DNA of 64,000 nt, taken from NCBI RefSeq assembly GCF_019916025.1, contig NZ_CP079737.1, positions 1,984,001 through 2,048,000 on the forward strand. Reading direction: 5' to 3'. This DNA is from Paraclostridium bifermentans. Its GTDB lineage: Bacteria > Bacillota > Clostridia > Peptostreptococcales > Peptostreptococcaceae. Each line of letters starts with the position of its first letter. Positions within the stretch are counted from its first letter, which is position 1. The notes beneath the pieces are model-generated. The model saw only the letters and a program-made list of their open reading frames with translations. It searched no databases and was not told the origin of the DNA. The translations under genes and the position numbers were made by a program. Shown one piece after another: positions 36,507 through 46,401 of this stretch.

Positions 36507-36815
36507 TTAAAAATATCCTTTTTCAATACCTTCTTTATATTGTTTTTCTCTATACTCCCTATTATAAGCTTTATCTTTAAATTCATTAACTTTGCTGATA
36601 TCAAAGAAACTTTCCTTAAGCTCTCTTCCTCCTGTGATGGTTATAATAAAACAACTTTCAACTTCATTGGAGTCTGATAACTCTACACAATAATGCTTAA
36701 GTTCATCTTTAATAGCACTCATATACTCGCTTACTCTCGGGATATAATATTTAAAATTATGATTATCTAAGAATTCTACGAGTTCCTCTCGAGTATTAAA
36801 ACTATAGTTCTTCAT
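36507..36815 (-). CDS. Hypothetical protein, 102 residues
   Basis: Soluble, charged protein with no signal peptide. A beta-strand-rich centre (SCFIITITGGRELKESFFDI) is followed by a Lys/Glu/Tyr-rich helical tail. The AAGGAGAT ribosome site and own terminator support a real single-gene unit. I do not recognise a family. Confidence 0.6.
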   Translation of the reverse strand: MKNYSFNTREELVEFLDNHNFKYYIPRVSEYMSAIKDELKHYCVELSDSNEVESCFIITITGGRELKESFFDISKVNEFKDKAYNREYREKQYKEGIEKGYF

Positions 36816-36947
36816 ATGTATCTCCTTTTTAAAATTATGTTTATGTATTTATTATCTCTTCTTTTTTTATAATTATTAAATATTCCACATTTAATTATCA
36901 TATGCGTATATATTTTTATGTATATTAACATTTTATACAAGATTTCA

Positions 36948-36999
36948 TGATATACTTAAATATGTGGAAATTGTTGTAAACCTAATCAAAACGTTTCCA
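36948..36999 (+). promoter_or_regulatory. Extended -10 promoter and possible cre-like site before the YitT gene
   Basis: TGATATACT (36948-36956) is an extended -10. The palindrome-like TCAAAACGTTTCCA (36986-36999, minus strand TGGAAACGTTTTGA) fits the CcpA cre consensus with one mismatch, ~30 bases downstream. A weak prediction. Confidence 0.3.
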
Positions 37000-37024
37000 A
37001 GTTTAAAAAGGATGGTGATGGGAA

Positions 37025-37888
37025 TTGATTTTAAAAGATAAGAAATACAAGTATCTTTTTGAGCTTATAATTTTAGCATTAGGATGTTTTATAATGTCTG
37101 TCGGACTTAATATGTTCTTAGAGCCATATATGATAGCGTCAGGGGGACTTACAGGTCTTGCAATAGTCCTTAAAAATATTTTTAATACTCCTTTATGGCT
37201 TATAAACTTAGTTTTTAATATACCTCTGTTTATATTCGGAGTTAAAATTCTTGGTAAAAAAGATGCTATAAAGACTTTAATAGGAATTTTATTACTTACA
37301 TTTTTCTTAAAGGTTACAGAACCACTAACTTCAGCTTTTCAAACTAATGATATATTATTATCATCAATTGCAGGTGGTATAGTTGTTGGAATAAGTCTTG
37401 GAATGTTATTTAGAATAGATGCATCTACTGGTGGAACAGAACTTGCTTGCCTTATCTTAAATAAGGTTTTCCCATTTATATCTATTTCCGTTTTCATGTT
37501 TATAATAGATGGTTTAGTAATAATTTTAGCAGGGCTTGTTTCTAGAAATATTCAAATAGCTCTATATGCTATAATATCTTTATATATTTCAGTCAAAATT
37601 TGCGACACTATTGTTGAGGGATTTGATTTTTCTAAATCTTTTATAATTATAACTGATAACCCGGATGAGATTTCTGATTCTATTATGAAAAACTTAGAAA
37701 GAGGAGTTACTTTTTTAGAAGGCCGTGGAGGATACTCAAAGCAAAAGAAAGATGTTTTATTAGTTGTAGTTTCTCGACGTGAAGAAGTTATTTTACGAAA
37801 ACTTGTTAATGAAATAGATCCTTTAGCCTTTGTTATAATAAATAATGCTTATGAAGTGCTTGGAGAAGGATTTACAAGAAAAGTTTAA
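37025..37888 (+). CDS. YitT family membrane protein (DUF161 + DUF2179)
   Basis: A 287-residue protein: five or six membrane helices over residues 10-195 with the family block LEPYMIASGGLTGLAIVL, and a cytosolic C-terminal DUF2179 domain (~200-285, FLEGRGGYSKQKKDVLLVVVSRREE). The function of the YitT family is not firmly known. It starts at TTG after GGTGATG; no ATG is available after the in-frame stop upstream. Confidence 0.88.
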   Translation: MILKDKKYKYLFELIILALGCFIMSVGLNMFLEPYMIASGGLTGLAIVLKNIFNTPLWLINLVFNIPLFIFGVKILGKKDAIKTLIGILLLTFFLKVTEPLTSAFQTNDILLSSIAGGIVVGISLGMLFRIDASTGGTELACLILNKVFPFISISVFMFIIDGLVIILAGLVSRNIQIALYAIISLYISVKICDTIVEGFDFSKSFIIITDNPDEISDSIMKNLERGVTFLEGRGGYSKQKKDVLLVVVSRREEVILRKLVNEIDPLAFVIINNAYEVLGEGFTRKV

Positions 37889-37895
37889 AATATAA

Positions 37896-37934
37896 TAAAA
37901 AAGCCATGAAGGTTAATATCTTCATGGCTTTTTA
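37896..37934. terminator. Bidirectional intrinsic terminator
   Basis: AAAAAGCCATGAAG/CTTCATGGCTTTTT between the convergent yitT-like and permease genes. Confidence 0.9.
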
Positions 37935-40178
37935 TTAATCTTTTTGTGTTTTTAAAGCTTCACTTAAAGCTATTTTCTCAATTTTTCTAGAGCATATGGC
38001 TTTAGATATTTCAAAAGTAAGAGCTATTATAACAAACCCTATAAATATATAAGGTAAGCTAATTTTAGCTTCTAGCGCTATATCTAGTTCCTCAAATATT
38101 TTAAATATCAAATTTATTATAATATATCCAATAGGTACACCTATTATATACCCAAGTATCACGTAAAATCTTGAACCATTTAGCATCATTGAGTTTATTT
38201 CTTTTTTCTTATATCCAAAAACCTTCATAAGAGCTATATGATTTTTATTTTCTTCTATGCTCGTAGATGCTATTATGTATACTATAATGATACCTATGAT
38301 AAAAGCTACCACTGCTATTCCGTATATAAAAACTTCCATTAAATCCATATAATCTGCTAGCATATCTTTCATGTTACTAGGTGTATTTACCATATATATT
38401 AAATCCTTATCTAATTTAATAGGTTCTTTTGAAATGATTGCACTATGCTCACCTTTTTTAAGCCCCATTATTTTATTAAGATTATCTATTGACGTAAATA
38501 TATAATCTCCTGCATTTGTTTTAGCTATATCAGTGATTTTTATAGAATATTCTTTATCATCAAGTATATTTATAAAAGATAGTTTATCACCAATATCTAA
38601 TTTATATTTTTTTGCCATTTTAGAAGAAATAATAAATTTATTATCATTAATGTTTATTTCTTTTCCATGTTTATCTTTTAAACTTACCAATTTTGAGTTT
38701 TTACTTACTCCCAATAACTCAAATTTATCTTTTAGAGTACTATCGATTGCAAATCTAATTCCCGATATCTCCTCTGAACCCACAGGAGGCTTATCTGTTG
38801 TAGGCTGTTTTAATATATATTCATAATTGTAGCTAAACACATCATTACTATCTTGGTTAATTGCATAGTCCATTGAACATTTAGCAATAAATCCATACAT
38901 CAAAAATACCGTAGCTATAGCAACTCCAGTTACCAAGAACACTAATCTAGGTATTGAGCGTAATTGTTCTCTTATAGCAAACTTTGTTTTAAATTTAAAT
39001 TTACTTAAGTTAATTTTTCTTTCAATTTTATTTACTTTTTTACTCTTAATTTCATTGTTCATTAATGAAACTGGTAATGATTTCAATATCTTATTAATAG
39101 ATATGTAACTTCCTACAACAGTAAACAATACGCATAAAATTATTCCTAATATAAAATATTTAGGGCTATACGATAATTTTTCTACTGGAATTGGGAAAAA
39201 TTCAAGGAATAAGTCAAAGATGTATTTTTGTACGATAAGACCAATGGTTCCCCCAATTAATCCACCAGTCAGTGAAAGTATTATAGGATAGTTTAAATAA
39301 TGCCTCATTATTTCTTTTTTTCTATATCCTAATGCATATAATGTACCAATTCCTGCCATTTCATTTTTTATCATTCTTCCTAAAACAATACTTATTAATA
39401 CAACTGTTATAAATAATATTATTGTAGGTAATACAATCGAATATGTACTTATAGCCATAACTTCTATATCTAATACTGATATCTTTAAGTTATTTTTAGC
39501 ATATACCCAGTCAATTATATTTACTCCATTTTCATTTAAGTAACTTTTTAAATCTTTTGATCTGTTATATATACTTTTATTTTCATCATTATATTTTACT
39601 GAATATAAATAATCACCATTTTCAATATCTTTTTTATTTATTATCCCTATACCAAATTTTTTAGGATTATTTATAATATCTCCTTCTTTTTCAAGTATGT
39701 AAGCATAGTTTGGTATACCTATGAACCCAGAAACTTTATAAGAAGAATCTCCTATACTATAATCATCTCCAATTTTTATTTTATTTGATTTAGCAAACTG
39801 AGGATCTAAGGCTATTTCTCCAACCTTTGGCATCGAACCTTCTAAAACTGAAGTAATATTTACCTTTTCATTTGGAGTAAATAATCTTAATGTTTTGCCT
39901 TTTTCTTCATACTCTTTTACAAGAGTTTCATCCATTTTTAAATTAAACTTATTTTCTATCTTACCTATATCATTAATTTTATTTGAAGTATAAAATTCTA
40001 AGTCTTCTTGAATATTTTTAGTTACATATTCATCTTTGTTGTATCTTAAATTTTGAGCTGTAAGATTTAATGAAACAAATAAAAACACTGATAATATTAG
40101 CATATACAGCATTCCTAAATATTTTCCCATATTTTCCTTAATTACGCGTAATATGCTTTTATTTAGCTTCATTACCAT
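37935..40178 (-). CDS. FtsX-like ABC transporter permease
   Basis: A 747-residue permease: N-terminal helix (~residues 18-38), first outer domain (~40-235), three helices containing GTLYALGYRKKEIMRHYL, a fourth helix near 415, a second outer domain (~435-620) and three final helices with LMKVFGYKKKEINSMML. This is the two-FtsX-domain layout of MacB-like and VirB-like exporters. The start ATG is 4-5 bases after GGGAGG and overlaps the ATPase stop; an ATG six bases later (TAATG overlap) is also possible. It is third in a TetR-ATPase-permease operon. Confidence 0.87.
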   Translation of the reverse strand: MVMKLNKSILRVIKENMGKYLGMLYMLILSVFLFVSLNLTAQNLRYNKDEYVTKNIQEDLEFYTSNKINDIGKIENKFNLKMDETLVKEYEEKGKTLRLFTPNEKVNITSVLEGSMPKVGEIALDPQFAKSNKIKIGDDYSIGDSSYKVSGFIGIPNYAYILEKEGDIINNPKKFGIGIINKKDIENGDYLYSVKYNDENKSIYNRSKDLKSYLNENGVNIIDWVYAKNNLKISVLDIEVMAISTYSIVLPTIILFITVVLISIVLGRMIKNEMAGIGTLYALGYRKKEIMRHYLNYPIILSLTGGLIGGTIGLIVQKYIFDLFLEFFPIPVEKLSYSPKYFILGIILCVLFTVVGSYISINKILKSLPVSLMNNEIKSKKVNKIERKINLSKFKFKTKFAIREQLRSIPRLVFLVTGVAIATVFLMYGFIAKCSMDYAINQDSNDVFSYNYEYILKQPTTDKPPVGSEEISGIRFAIDSTLKDKFELLGVSKNSKLVSLKDKHGKEININDNKFIISSKMAKKYKLDIGDKLSFINILDDKEYSIKITDIAKTNAGDYIFTSIDNLNKIMGLKKGEHSAIISKEPIKLDKDLIYMVNTPSNMKDMLADYMDLMEVFIYGIAVVAFIIGIIIVYIIASTSIEENKNHIALMKVFGYKKKEINSMMLNGSRFYVILGYIIGVPIGYIIINLIFKIFEELDIALEAKISLPYIFIGFVIIALTFEISKAICSRKIEKIALSEALKTQKD

Positions 40179-40870
40179 TGAACCTCCCTTGCATCAGCCG
40201 GATTGTTGTTAGTGATAAAATCTGTAACCTCACCACTTCTAAATTTATATATTTTATTTGCCATGGCACTTATTGAAGCATTGTGTGTAATTATTAAAAT
40301 TGTAGTATTAAATTTTCGGTTTATATCTTGTATAAGAGAAAGTACATCTATTGCTGACTTATAATCTAATGCCCCTGTTAACTCATCACAAAATAATATT
40401 GCTGGATTTTTTATTACAGCTCTAGCAATTGCAACACGTTGTTGCTCTCCACCAGATAGTTCTTTTGGAAATCTATTTTTTTTATTCATTAATCCTACTG
40501 CATCTAGAACTTCATTAATATTAAGAGGTGATTTACTTATATTTTCTATTATTTCTATATTTTCTAATACTGTTAAATGAGGCATTAAATTGTATGATTG
40601 AAATATAAATCCTGTTTTTTCACGTCTATATTCTACTAGTTCAGAATCTGATAGTTTAGTAATATCAATTCCATCTACAATTGCCTCACCACTATCTGAT
40701 TTATCTAACCCTCCAAGAATATTCATTAAAGTAGATTTTCCACTTCCTGATGGCCCTAATATTACTCCTATATCACCTTTTTCAATTGATATATTTGTAT
40801 TTTTTAATGCTATAGTTTCGATATCCTCTGTTTTGTATGACTTACATAAGTTACTAGTTTTAATAAACAT
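40172..40870 (-). CDS. ABC transporter ATP-binding protein
   Basis: A 232-residue ATPase with GPSGSGKST, FQSYNLMPHLTVLENIEI, LSGGEQQRVAIARAV, ILFCDELTGALD and THNASI. The Walker B/D-loop DELTGALD replaces the common DEPTGNLD and is seen in a subgroup of MacB/LolD-like ATPases. It pairs with the permease whose start overlaps its end, and its own start overlaps the TetR stop by one base. Confidence 0.9.
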   Translation of the reverse strand: MFIKTSNLCKSYKTEDIETIALKNTNISIEKGDIGVILGPSGSGKSTLMNILGGLDKSDSGEAIVDGIDITKLSDSELVEYRREKTGFIFQSYNLMPHLTVLENIEIIENISKSPLNINEVLDAVGLMNKKNRFPKELSGGEQQRVAIARAVIKNPAILFCDELTGALDYKSAIDVLSLIQDINRKFNTTILIITHNASISAMANKIYKFRSGEVTDFITNNNPADAREVQW

Positions 40871-41496
40871 TAGTTTTCTCCCTTATAGTATAATTTTTCA
40901 TAAAAATTTATATAGTCTTCTACTTCTTCAAATAATCTTTTTAAATCTTCTTCATAGTTTTCATATGATAATTTATCCATCCATTTCATTGATAGTCCAT
41001 CAAATGTAAGTTCAATAGCCTTTACTGCCATATCAATATCTAAATCATCTCTAAATTTTGTTTTATCATAATCACCTATAAAGTTTAATACTATTTCGTT
41101 TCTATTTTTAAGCATATCTTCTAGCCATTTTTGTGCTACTTCTGAATCATCTGCGTACAATGTTTGAAAAAACTTAAAAATATATGGATTTTTTTTAAGT
41201 ATTTCAAACTTAATATGCGCAGCCTGTTTATATATTTCAAAAAAATCAGTTTCATTATTTTCTTTTTGTTTAAATACTTCATCTTTAATTATATCTATTT
41301 GATAATTACAAATATATAAGTATAATCTTTCTTTATTTTTGAAGTATTGAAATATTGAACCTTTCGAAATTCCTGCTTTTAATACTATGTTATCTACTGT
41401 TGCATGTCTATATCCTTTATTGGCAAACTCTTCTATTGCTGAATTTATTATCCTAAGTCTTTTTTCCTCACCTAGATTTTCAAATGTCTTATTCAA
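40870..41496 (-). CDS. TetR-family transcriptional regulator
   Basis: A 208-residue TetR regulator with N-terminal helix-turn-helix (RIINSAIEEFANKGYRHATVDNIVLKAGISKGSIFQYFKNKE) and a helical ligand domain. It heads the exporter operon, and a 13-bp inverted repeat overlaps the promoter at 41524-41572, so it most likely represses its own operon and responds to the exported compound. Acts in the cytoplasm as a dimer. Confidence 0.9.
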   Translation of the reverse strand: MNKTFENLGEEKRLRIINSAIEEFANKGYRHATVDNIVLKAGISKGSIFQYFKNKERLYLYICNYQIDIIKDEVFKQKENNETDFFEIYKQAAHIKFEILKKNPYIFKFFQTLYADDSEVAQKWLEDMLKNRNEIVLNFIGDYDKTKFRDDLDIDMAVKAIELTFDGLSMKWMDKLSYENYEEDLKRLFEEVEDYINFYEKLYYKGEN

Positions 41497-41523
41497 TACT
41501 ATTCCTCCTTATTTCTTCATATA

Positions 41524-41572
41524 ACTAACTTGGTCATACTTATATATTATTGAATGTGACCAAATTAGTCAA
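41524..41572 (-). promoter_or_regulatory. Promoter and TetR operator of the exporter operon
   Basis: TTGACT (41567-41572), 17-bp spacer, TAATAT (41544-41549) on the minus strand. ACTAACTTGGTCA (41524-41536) and TGACCAAATTAGT (41557-41569) form an inverted repeat with 12 of 13 matches that overlaps the -35 and the start region. Confidence 0.7.
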
Positions 41573-41596
41573 CTTTTGTGTAGATTAATAAAAATA

Positions 41597-41638
41597 AAAA
41601 AATTAAGGCTATAATCTTTATAGATTAAAGCCTTAATT
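41597..41638. terminator. Terminator of glpT
   Basis: AATTAAGGCT/AGCCTTAATT stem with a T-rich tail on the minus strand. Confidence 0.85.
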
Positions 41639-41657
41639 ATACTATATTTATATGTAA

Positions 41658-42986
41658 CTAAGCATTAGATTTTTCTTTTATATTATGAGTATTCCATGTA
41701 AATGATAAAAATACTATAGATAAGATTGCAGATGCTATTAGCATTATAAATCCTCCATCCCAATTAAACTTATCAACTACAATACCCATTGCTAGTTCAG
41801 CTAAAACTTGTCCTCCCATGTAGCCAAATAAACCGGTAAACCCAGCCGCAGTTCCTGCTGCTTTTTTAGGTACAAGGTCTAGTGCACTTACCCCTATTAA
41901 CATAACAGGTCCATAAATTAATGCTCCTATTGATGCCAATGCACAATTTATAGCAAATGGACTTGTACTTTTCCAATATACCGCTGTTGCTATAGCTACT
42001 CCAGCCATACATATAACTCCCATTGGAGCACGTCTACCATGGAATATATGATCACTAATCCATCCAACTATAATAGTTCCAGGTATAGCAGCATATTCAA
42101 ACAATGCAAATGCTATAGAAGAGTCTTTTGGGTTAAAGTGTCTGACTTCTTGTAAATATGTAGGCACCCAACTTATAACACCATATCTAACCAAGTATAC
42201 GAAAACGTTTGCAATAGCTATACACCATAAAAGCTTATTGTTTAATACATACTTAAATAATATTTCCTTAGCGCTAAGTTCTTCTTCAGCATCTTTAACT
42301 TCAACCTCGTACTCTGGATAGTCATCTTTAAATTCTTCAATTGGTGGTAATCCAACAGATTGTGGAGTATCTCTTGCAAATATAATATATGCTAGTCCAC
42401 CTACAATTGCTATTATTGCTGGCAAGTAAAAAATACCTTTCCATGTTCCAAATAATGATACCCCAATTAATGCAATTGTAGCTATAAATCCTCCACCTAC
42501 ATTATGTGCAGTGTTCCAAATTGACATTTTAACACCACGCTCACTATCTGAAAACCAGTGAGTCATTATTCTTCCACATGGAGGCCATCCCATTCCTTGA
42601 AACCATCCATTTAACAACATTAAAACAAACATAAAAGCAATATTAGTTGTGTTTGGTAAAAACAAGTTTACTATACCTGATAATATAAGCCCTATTGCCA
42701 AGAAATATCTTGGATTAGATCTATCAGATACATTTCCCATTACAAATTTACTAATACCATAAGATAATCCAAGTGCTGATGCAACAAATCCTATCTCAAC
42801 TTTTGTAAACCCCTGTTCTAAAAGATATACTTTAGATAAAGCAAAGTTACTTCTTACAAAATAGTATATAAGGTATCCTACATAAATACTAATAAACATC
42901 TGAATACGATATTTTTTATAAGCTGAATCTATTTCTTTTTCTGGTAGCCTGCTTATGCATGGAGCTGGCTTTAAAAATTTTAACAT
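41658..42986 (-). CDS. glpT: Glycerol-3-phosphate:phosphate antiporter
   Basis: A 442-residue MFS protein of the organophosphate:phosphate antiporter family, with very close resemblance to GlpT: FLKPAPCISRLPEKEID at the N-terminus, FVMGNVSDRSNPR after the second helix, NGWFQGMGWPPCGRIM, WNTAHNVGGG, DTPQSVGLPPIEE and KKAAGTAAGFTGLFGY. It imports sn-glycerol-3-phosphate in exchange for phosphate. The transcript carries a strong hairpin/U-run leader 23-90 bases upstream, compatible with antitermination control of the GlpP type; no glpP gene is in the window. Confidence 0.92.
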   Translation of the reverse strand: MLKFLKPAPCISRLPEKEIDSAYKKYRIQMFISIYVGYLIYYFVRSNFALSKVYLLEQGFTKVEIGFVASALGLSYGISKFVMGNVSDRSNPRYFLAIGLILSGIVNLFLPNTTNIAFMFVLMLLNGWFQGMGWPPCGRIMTHWFSDSERGVKMSIWNTAHNVGGGFIATIALIGVSLFGTWKGIFYLPAIIAIVGGLAYIIFARDTPQSVGLPPIEEFKDDYPEYEVEVKDAEEELSAKEILFKYVLNNKLLWCIAIANVFVYLVRYGVISWVPTYLQEVRHFNPKDSSIAFALFEYAAIPGTIIVGWISDHIFHGRRAPMGVICMAGVAIATAVYWKSTSPFAINCALASIGALIYGPVMLIGVSALDLVPKKAAGTAAGFTGLFGYMGGQVLAELAMGIVVDKFNWDGGFIMLIASAILSIVFLSFTWNTHNIKEKSNA

Positions 42987-43008
42987 TAAAAATCCCCCTT
43001 TTTACGTT

Positions 43009-43074
43009 AAAAAAGCCAAGCTAAGCCTATGTTAATATTGTTAAAATAGTAACATCCTAAGGCTTGTGCTTGAC
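43009..43074 (-). terminator. Leader attenuator (terminator hairpin) upstream of glpT
   Basis: Minus strand GTCAAGC pairs with GCTTGGC, AAGCCT with AGGCTT and TGTTA with TAACA, forming a long imperfect hairpin followed by TTTTTT, before the glpT ribosome site. This suggests transcription attenuation. The rest of 42987-43289 holds AT-rich promoter sequence only. Confidence 0.6.
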
Positions 43075-43289
43075 TCCTGTTCTCTAACGCACGTTATATA
43101 TTGTAATTTTTCTAACTTTATGTCCTCACTATAAAAGGTATCACATGATGATTCGTTTTTCAACATTTTTTTACAAATATACATATTAAATATCCATAAT
43201 AAATTTATTTCGTTAAAATATAGCAAATTTAACATACCTAATTTATAATTAATGATAAAATATTAAAATTATTAAGGAGGCTTTTATCT

Positions 43290-43964
43290 ATGAAGCAACG
43301 ACCAAAATCCATAGATGGTACACTTAGAAAATCATTTTTACGTGTTCCTGAGGTTATTAGAGAATGTAGTGGTATAAATATTTTTGGAAAACGAATAAAG
43401 TCACTTGTTTTTTCAACTGATTTGGCTATTATAAAAAATGTAAATGCAGACGCAGTAATAGCTGTATATCCATTTACTCCTCAGCCAATAATTACACAAT
43501 CTATTATTATGGCTTCTGATATCCCTGTTTTCGCAGGAGTTGGTGGCGGTCTTACAAAAGGAATACGCTCAATAATGTTAGGCACTAACGCTGAATTACA
43601 AGGTGCTATTGGTGTCGTTGTTAATGCCCCCACAACAAACGGTGTAGTTAGAGCTTTATCTAATGCACTTGATATACCTGTTGTTGTTACTATTGTAAAC
43701 GATGATACAAACATTCAGGAAAGAATAGATGCTGGAGCAACTATTTTTAATGTTTCAGCTTCTTCTGATACTCCTCGAATAGTTGCAAAAATTAGAGAAT
43801 CTTATCCTGATTTTCCAATAATAGCGACAGGTGGTCCAACTGATGAAAGCATAAGAAAAACAATAGCCGCTGGGGCAAACGCAATCACTTGGACTCCACC
43901 TTCTGTTGCTGAATTATTTAAAGATGTTATGACTTCTTATAGGGAAAATGCAAATTCTCATTAG
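43290..43964 (+). CDS. Predicted TIM-barrel protein of unknown function
   Basis: A 224-residue protein with alternating strands and helices: VFSTDLAII, ADAVIAVYPFTPQPII, IPVFAGVGGG, GAIGVVVNAPT, IPVVVTIVN, AGATIFNVSASSDTP, FPIIATGGPTDESI and GANAITWTPPS. Similar clostridial proteins are often labelled hydrolase, but the GGPTDESI and GGG phosphate-binding-like loops instead suggest a (beta/alpha)8 enzyme acting on a phosphorylated ligand. It has an AAGGAGG ribosome site and is divergent from glpT. No function assigned. Confidence 0.7.
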   Translation: MKQRPKSIDGTLRKSFLRVPEVIRECSGINIFGKRIKSLVFSTDLAIIKNVNADAVIAVYPFTPQPIITQSIIMASDIPVFAGVGGGLTKGIRSIMLGTNAELQGAIGVVVNAPTTNGVVRALSNALDIPVVVTIVNDDTNIQERIDAGATIFNVSASSDTPRIVAKIRESYPDFPIIATGGPTDESIRKTIAAGANAITWTPPSVAELFKDVMTSYRENANSH

Positions 43965-43998
43965 TATATAGTTTTCGTAATTTATCAATTTCAATCAA

Positions 43999-44060
43999 AA
44001 TAATAAGAGGTACCCCAAGAATTGCATATGCATATCTACTGGATACCTCTTATTATTTTT
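43999..44060. terminator. Bidirectional terminator with long hairpin
   Basis: AATAATAAGAGGTA pairs with TACCTCTTATTATT, enclosing a small GCATATGC hairpin, then T-run; it lies between convergent genes. Confidence 0.85.
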
Positions 44061-44063
44061 AAA

Positions 44064-44537
44064 TTAAAATGCGCATTCTATAAAGTTTATATTTCTATAT
44101 TCTACAGCCATTGGTACAAATCTAATATTACCAGATTGACAAGCTATTCTAAATCCTTGAATGCTCCTACGATCACTTCTATCCACTATCATAAAGAAAT
44201 TAGAAGGATTAAATCCTCTTCTCATTACTATTCTAACTATTGCCATCCTTCTGCAATTACCTATAGTAAACTGTCCCCCCTCAGGTGATATAAAGGTTTC
44301 AGGTGATTGCGCTGGATTAGGCATAATAAAATCTACTTCTGTATCTATCTCTGAATCGCTATTATCATCATAAACCTCGTAATTTTCAAAATTCATAGAA
44401 GGCTCAAGTAAACTAGCAACTTCTAAGTATTCATTTTTAATATCCACATCAGGTCGTACATTTTGTAACTCTCTAAGATATACAGCCATAAACTTCCAAT
44501 AATTATCCCAATATTCTTGCCAATAATTTCTTTCCAT
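44064..44537 (-). CDS. Hypothetical protein, 157 residues
   Basis: Soluble protein with a Trp/Tyr-rich N-terminus (NYWQEYWDNYWKFMAVYLREL), an acidic middle (~residues 50-70) and a beta-rich Arg/Phe-rich C-terminus (MAIVRIVMRRGFNPSNFFMIV). A good ribosome site (AAAAGGAG) supports it. The composition resembles small spore- or surface-associated proteins of Clostridia, but I recognise no family and this is only an impression. Confidence 0.55.
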   Translation of the reverse strand: MERNYWQEYWDNYWKFMAVYLRELQNVRPDVDIKNEYLEVASLLEPSMNFENYEVYDDNSDSEIDTEVDFIMPNPAQSPETFISPEGGQFTIGNCRRMAIVRIVMRRGFNPSNFFMIVDRSDRRSIQGFRIACQSGNIRFVPMAVEYRNINFIECAF

Positions 44538-44635
44538 TGTTGATTCTCCTTTTTATGATATAAATATTGTTCTATATATCATATGAAAATATCTGACAAT
44601 GGTTCTTATTTATCCGAATCAATTTATTTTTAAAA

Positions 44636-46081
44636 TTACATATCTGCTCTAGTTACTTTTCTTGGTCTACCTTTTATATTTTTAGTTTGCAGTGCTTTTA
44701 GCACCATCTCCCCTTTGTTGTTTAATATTTCAACATAAGTAGATATATCAAGTACACTTATAACTCCAATGTCTTCTGCATTCATACCTTCGATGCTACA
44801 AAGTGTACCTACTATATCAACAGGTCTCATCTTAGTTTTTTTACCCGCATTTATATGAATCTTCATTATTTCTTGGCTTAGATTAGCACCTTTATCTTCT
44901 TTAACTTTTTGTCTTTGCTCTAATTTTTTATCAAATTCAGGCTTTAAACTCATTACAAGTCTTTTACTCGGTTTCATTTTCATTGTTAATTCCTTACCTG
45001 TATAAGAGTATATTTCAAACATACGTCTTTCATCAGATTTCATAACAAAAGTAATAGCTCTTCCCTCTTTACCTGCACGACCTGTTCTACCTATTCTATG
45101 AACATAGCTTTCTCTTAAAACAGGTACATCATAATTTATTACATGAGTGATATTATCTATATCTATACCTCTAGCCGCTACATCTGTTGCTATTAAGTAT
45201 CTAAAATATCCTTTTTTAAAGTTATTCATTACTTTAATTCTCTCATCTTGTTCCATTCCTCCATGTATTTTATCACATGGATATTTAAGTTTTCTTAATT
45301 CATTGTATAAAGACTCTACCTTAACTTGTGTATTACAAAAAATAACGCAGCTATCTGGGTTTTCTATTGTTGTTACATCTTTTAATAAATTTAATTTTCC
45401 TGTTTCTTCTATGTTATATCCATCTTGTTGTATTCTATCAACTGTTAATGTTTTTGCTTCAATTTCTATTGTCACATGATTTTTCATATATTTTTTTGAT
45501 AATCTATTTATATCATCTGGCATAGTTGCTGAAAATAGCATAGTCACACGATTCTTAGGCAGTAATGAAATTATTTCTTCTACTTGTTCTAAAAATCCCA
45601 TACTAAGCATCTCATCAGCTTCATCTAGTACAAGATATTTTATGTTATCAGTTATAAAGTTGCCTTCTTTGATATGGTCTATTGTTCTACCTGGAGTTCC
45701 TACTACTATATGAGTCTTTTGTTTTAACTCTTTTGCTTGTAATGAAAAAGATGATTTACCATAAAGTGCTGGCACTTTTATTCTTTTAAATCTTCCTATG
45801 TTAAATACATCTTCCTTAACTTGTATTGCAAGCTCTCTTGTCGGTGTAAGTATTAATGCTTGTGGTTTGTTTTCGTCCCAATCAACTAACTCACATAGTG
45901 GTATTGCAAATGTTGCTGTTTTACCACTTCCTGTTTGTGATTTTACTAATACATCTTTATTTTCTAGTGCAACTGGTATTACCTCTTGCTGAACTTTGGT
46001 TGGTGTCTTATAGTTTAGCATATTAAGTGATTTTAATATTTCATTGCTTAGTTTGTAATCTTTAAAGTTTATATTTGTCAT
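44636..46081 (-). CDS. dbpA: DEAD-box RNA helicase, DbpA/YxiN type
   Basis: A 481-residue helicase: Q motif PTKVQQEVIP, motif I SQTGSGKT, Ia PTRELAIQ, II DEAD, III SATMP, V TDVAARGIDI, VI HRIGRTGRAGKEG. The C-terminal ~75 residues (INAGKKTKMRPVDIVGTLCS ... VLDISTYVEIL) form the DbpA RNA-binding domain, which in Bacillus YxiN and E. coli DbpA targets hairpin 92 of 23S rRNA. It therefore probably remodels 50S ribosome assembly. Single gene with its own promoter region. Confidence 0.9.
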   Translation of the reverse strand: MTNINFKDYKLSNEILKSLNMLNYKTPTKVQQEVIPVALENKDVLVKSQTGSGKTATFAIPLCELVDWDENKPQALILTPTRELAIQVKEDVFNIGRFKRIKVPALYGKSSFSLQAKELKQKTHIVVGTPGRTIDHIKEGNFITDNIKYLVLDEADEMLSMGFLEQVEEIISLLPKNRVTMLFSATMPDDINRLSKKYMKNHVTIEIEAKTLTVDRIQQDGYNIEETGKLNLLKDVTTIENPDSCVIFCNTQVKVESLYNELRKLKYPCDKIHGGMEQDERIKVMNNFKKGYFRYLIATDVAARGIDIDNITHVINYDVPVLRESYVHRIGRTGRAGKEGRAITFVMKSDERRMFEIYSYTGKELTMKMKPSKRLVMSLKPEFDKKLEQRQKVKEDKGANLSQEIMKIHINAGKKTKMRPVDIVGTLCSIEGMNAEDIGVISVLDISTYVEILNNKGEMVLKALQTKNIKGRPRKVTRADM

Positions 46082-46401
46082 TTATGTGTTCTTCCTTTAT
46101 GTCATTTTAGTATTTTTATATAGTATTATACTTCTATTTATATATATTCCTTATTTTTCTGTAATACTTAATATATCATAAAAATCATACTTCTCCTAAT
46201 TATATATTTAATACTTAATAAAATCTATTAAAAAATACATGCTTTATAAATAATTTTTATACATATAATTCATAAATCGCCAACCAAAATTCCAACATAG
46301 TATAACTTATCCAACATTAAAATAGTTAGTTTTTTACAAATGTAATAATCTCTAAAAGAATATGTAACTTATTTAGAATATAAATCATATTATGATTATA
46401 G

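Noticed and set aside
43041-43235. 64-codon minus-strand frame upstream of glpT
   Set aside because: It overlaps the attenuator hairpin, has no convincing ribosome site and unlikely composition; treated as leader sequence.
44022-44373. Plus-strand frames of 70-88 codons across 44022-44373
   Set aside because: They lie antisense to the 157-residue gene, which has a clear ribosome site, and contain the terminator.
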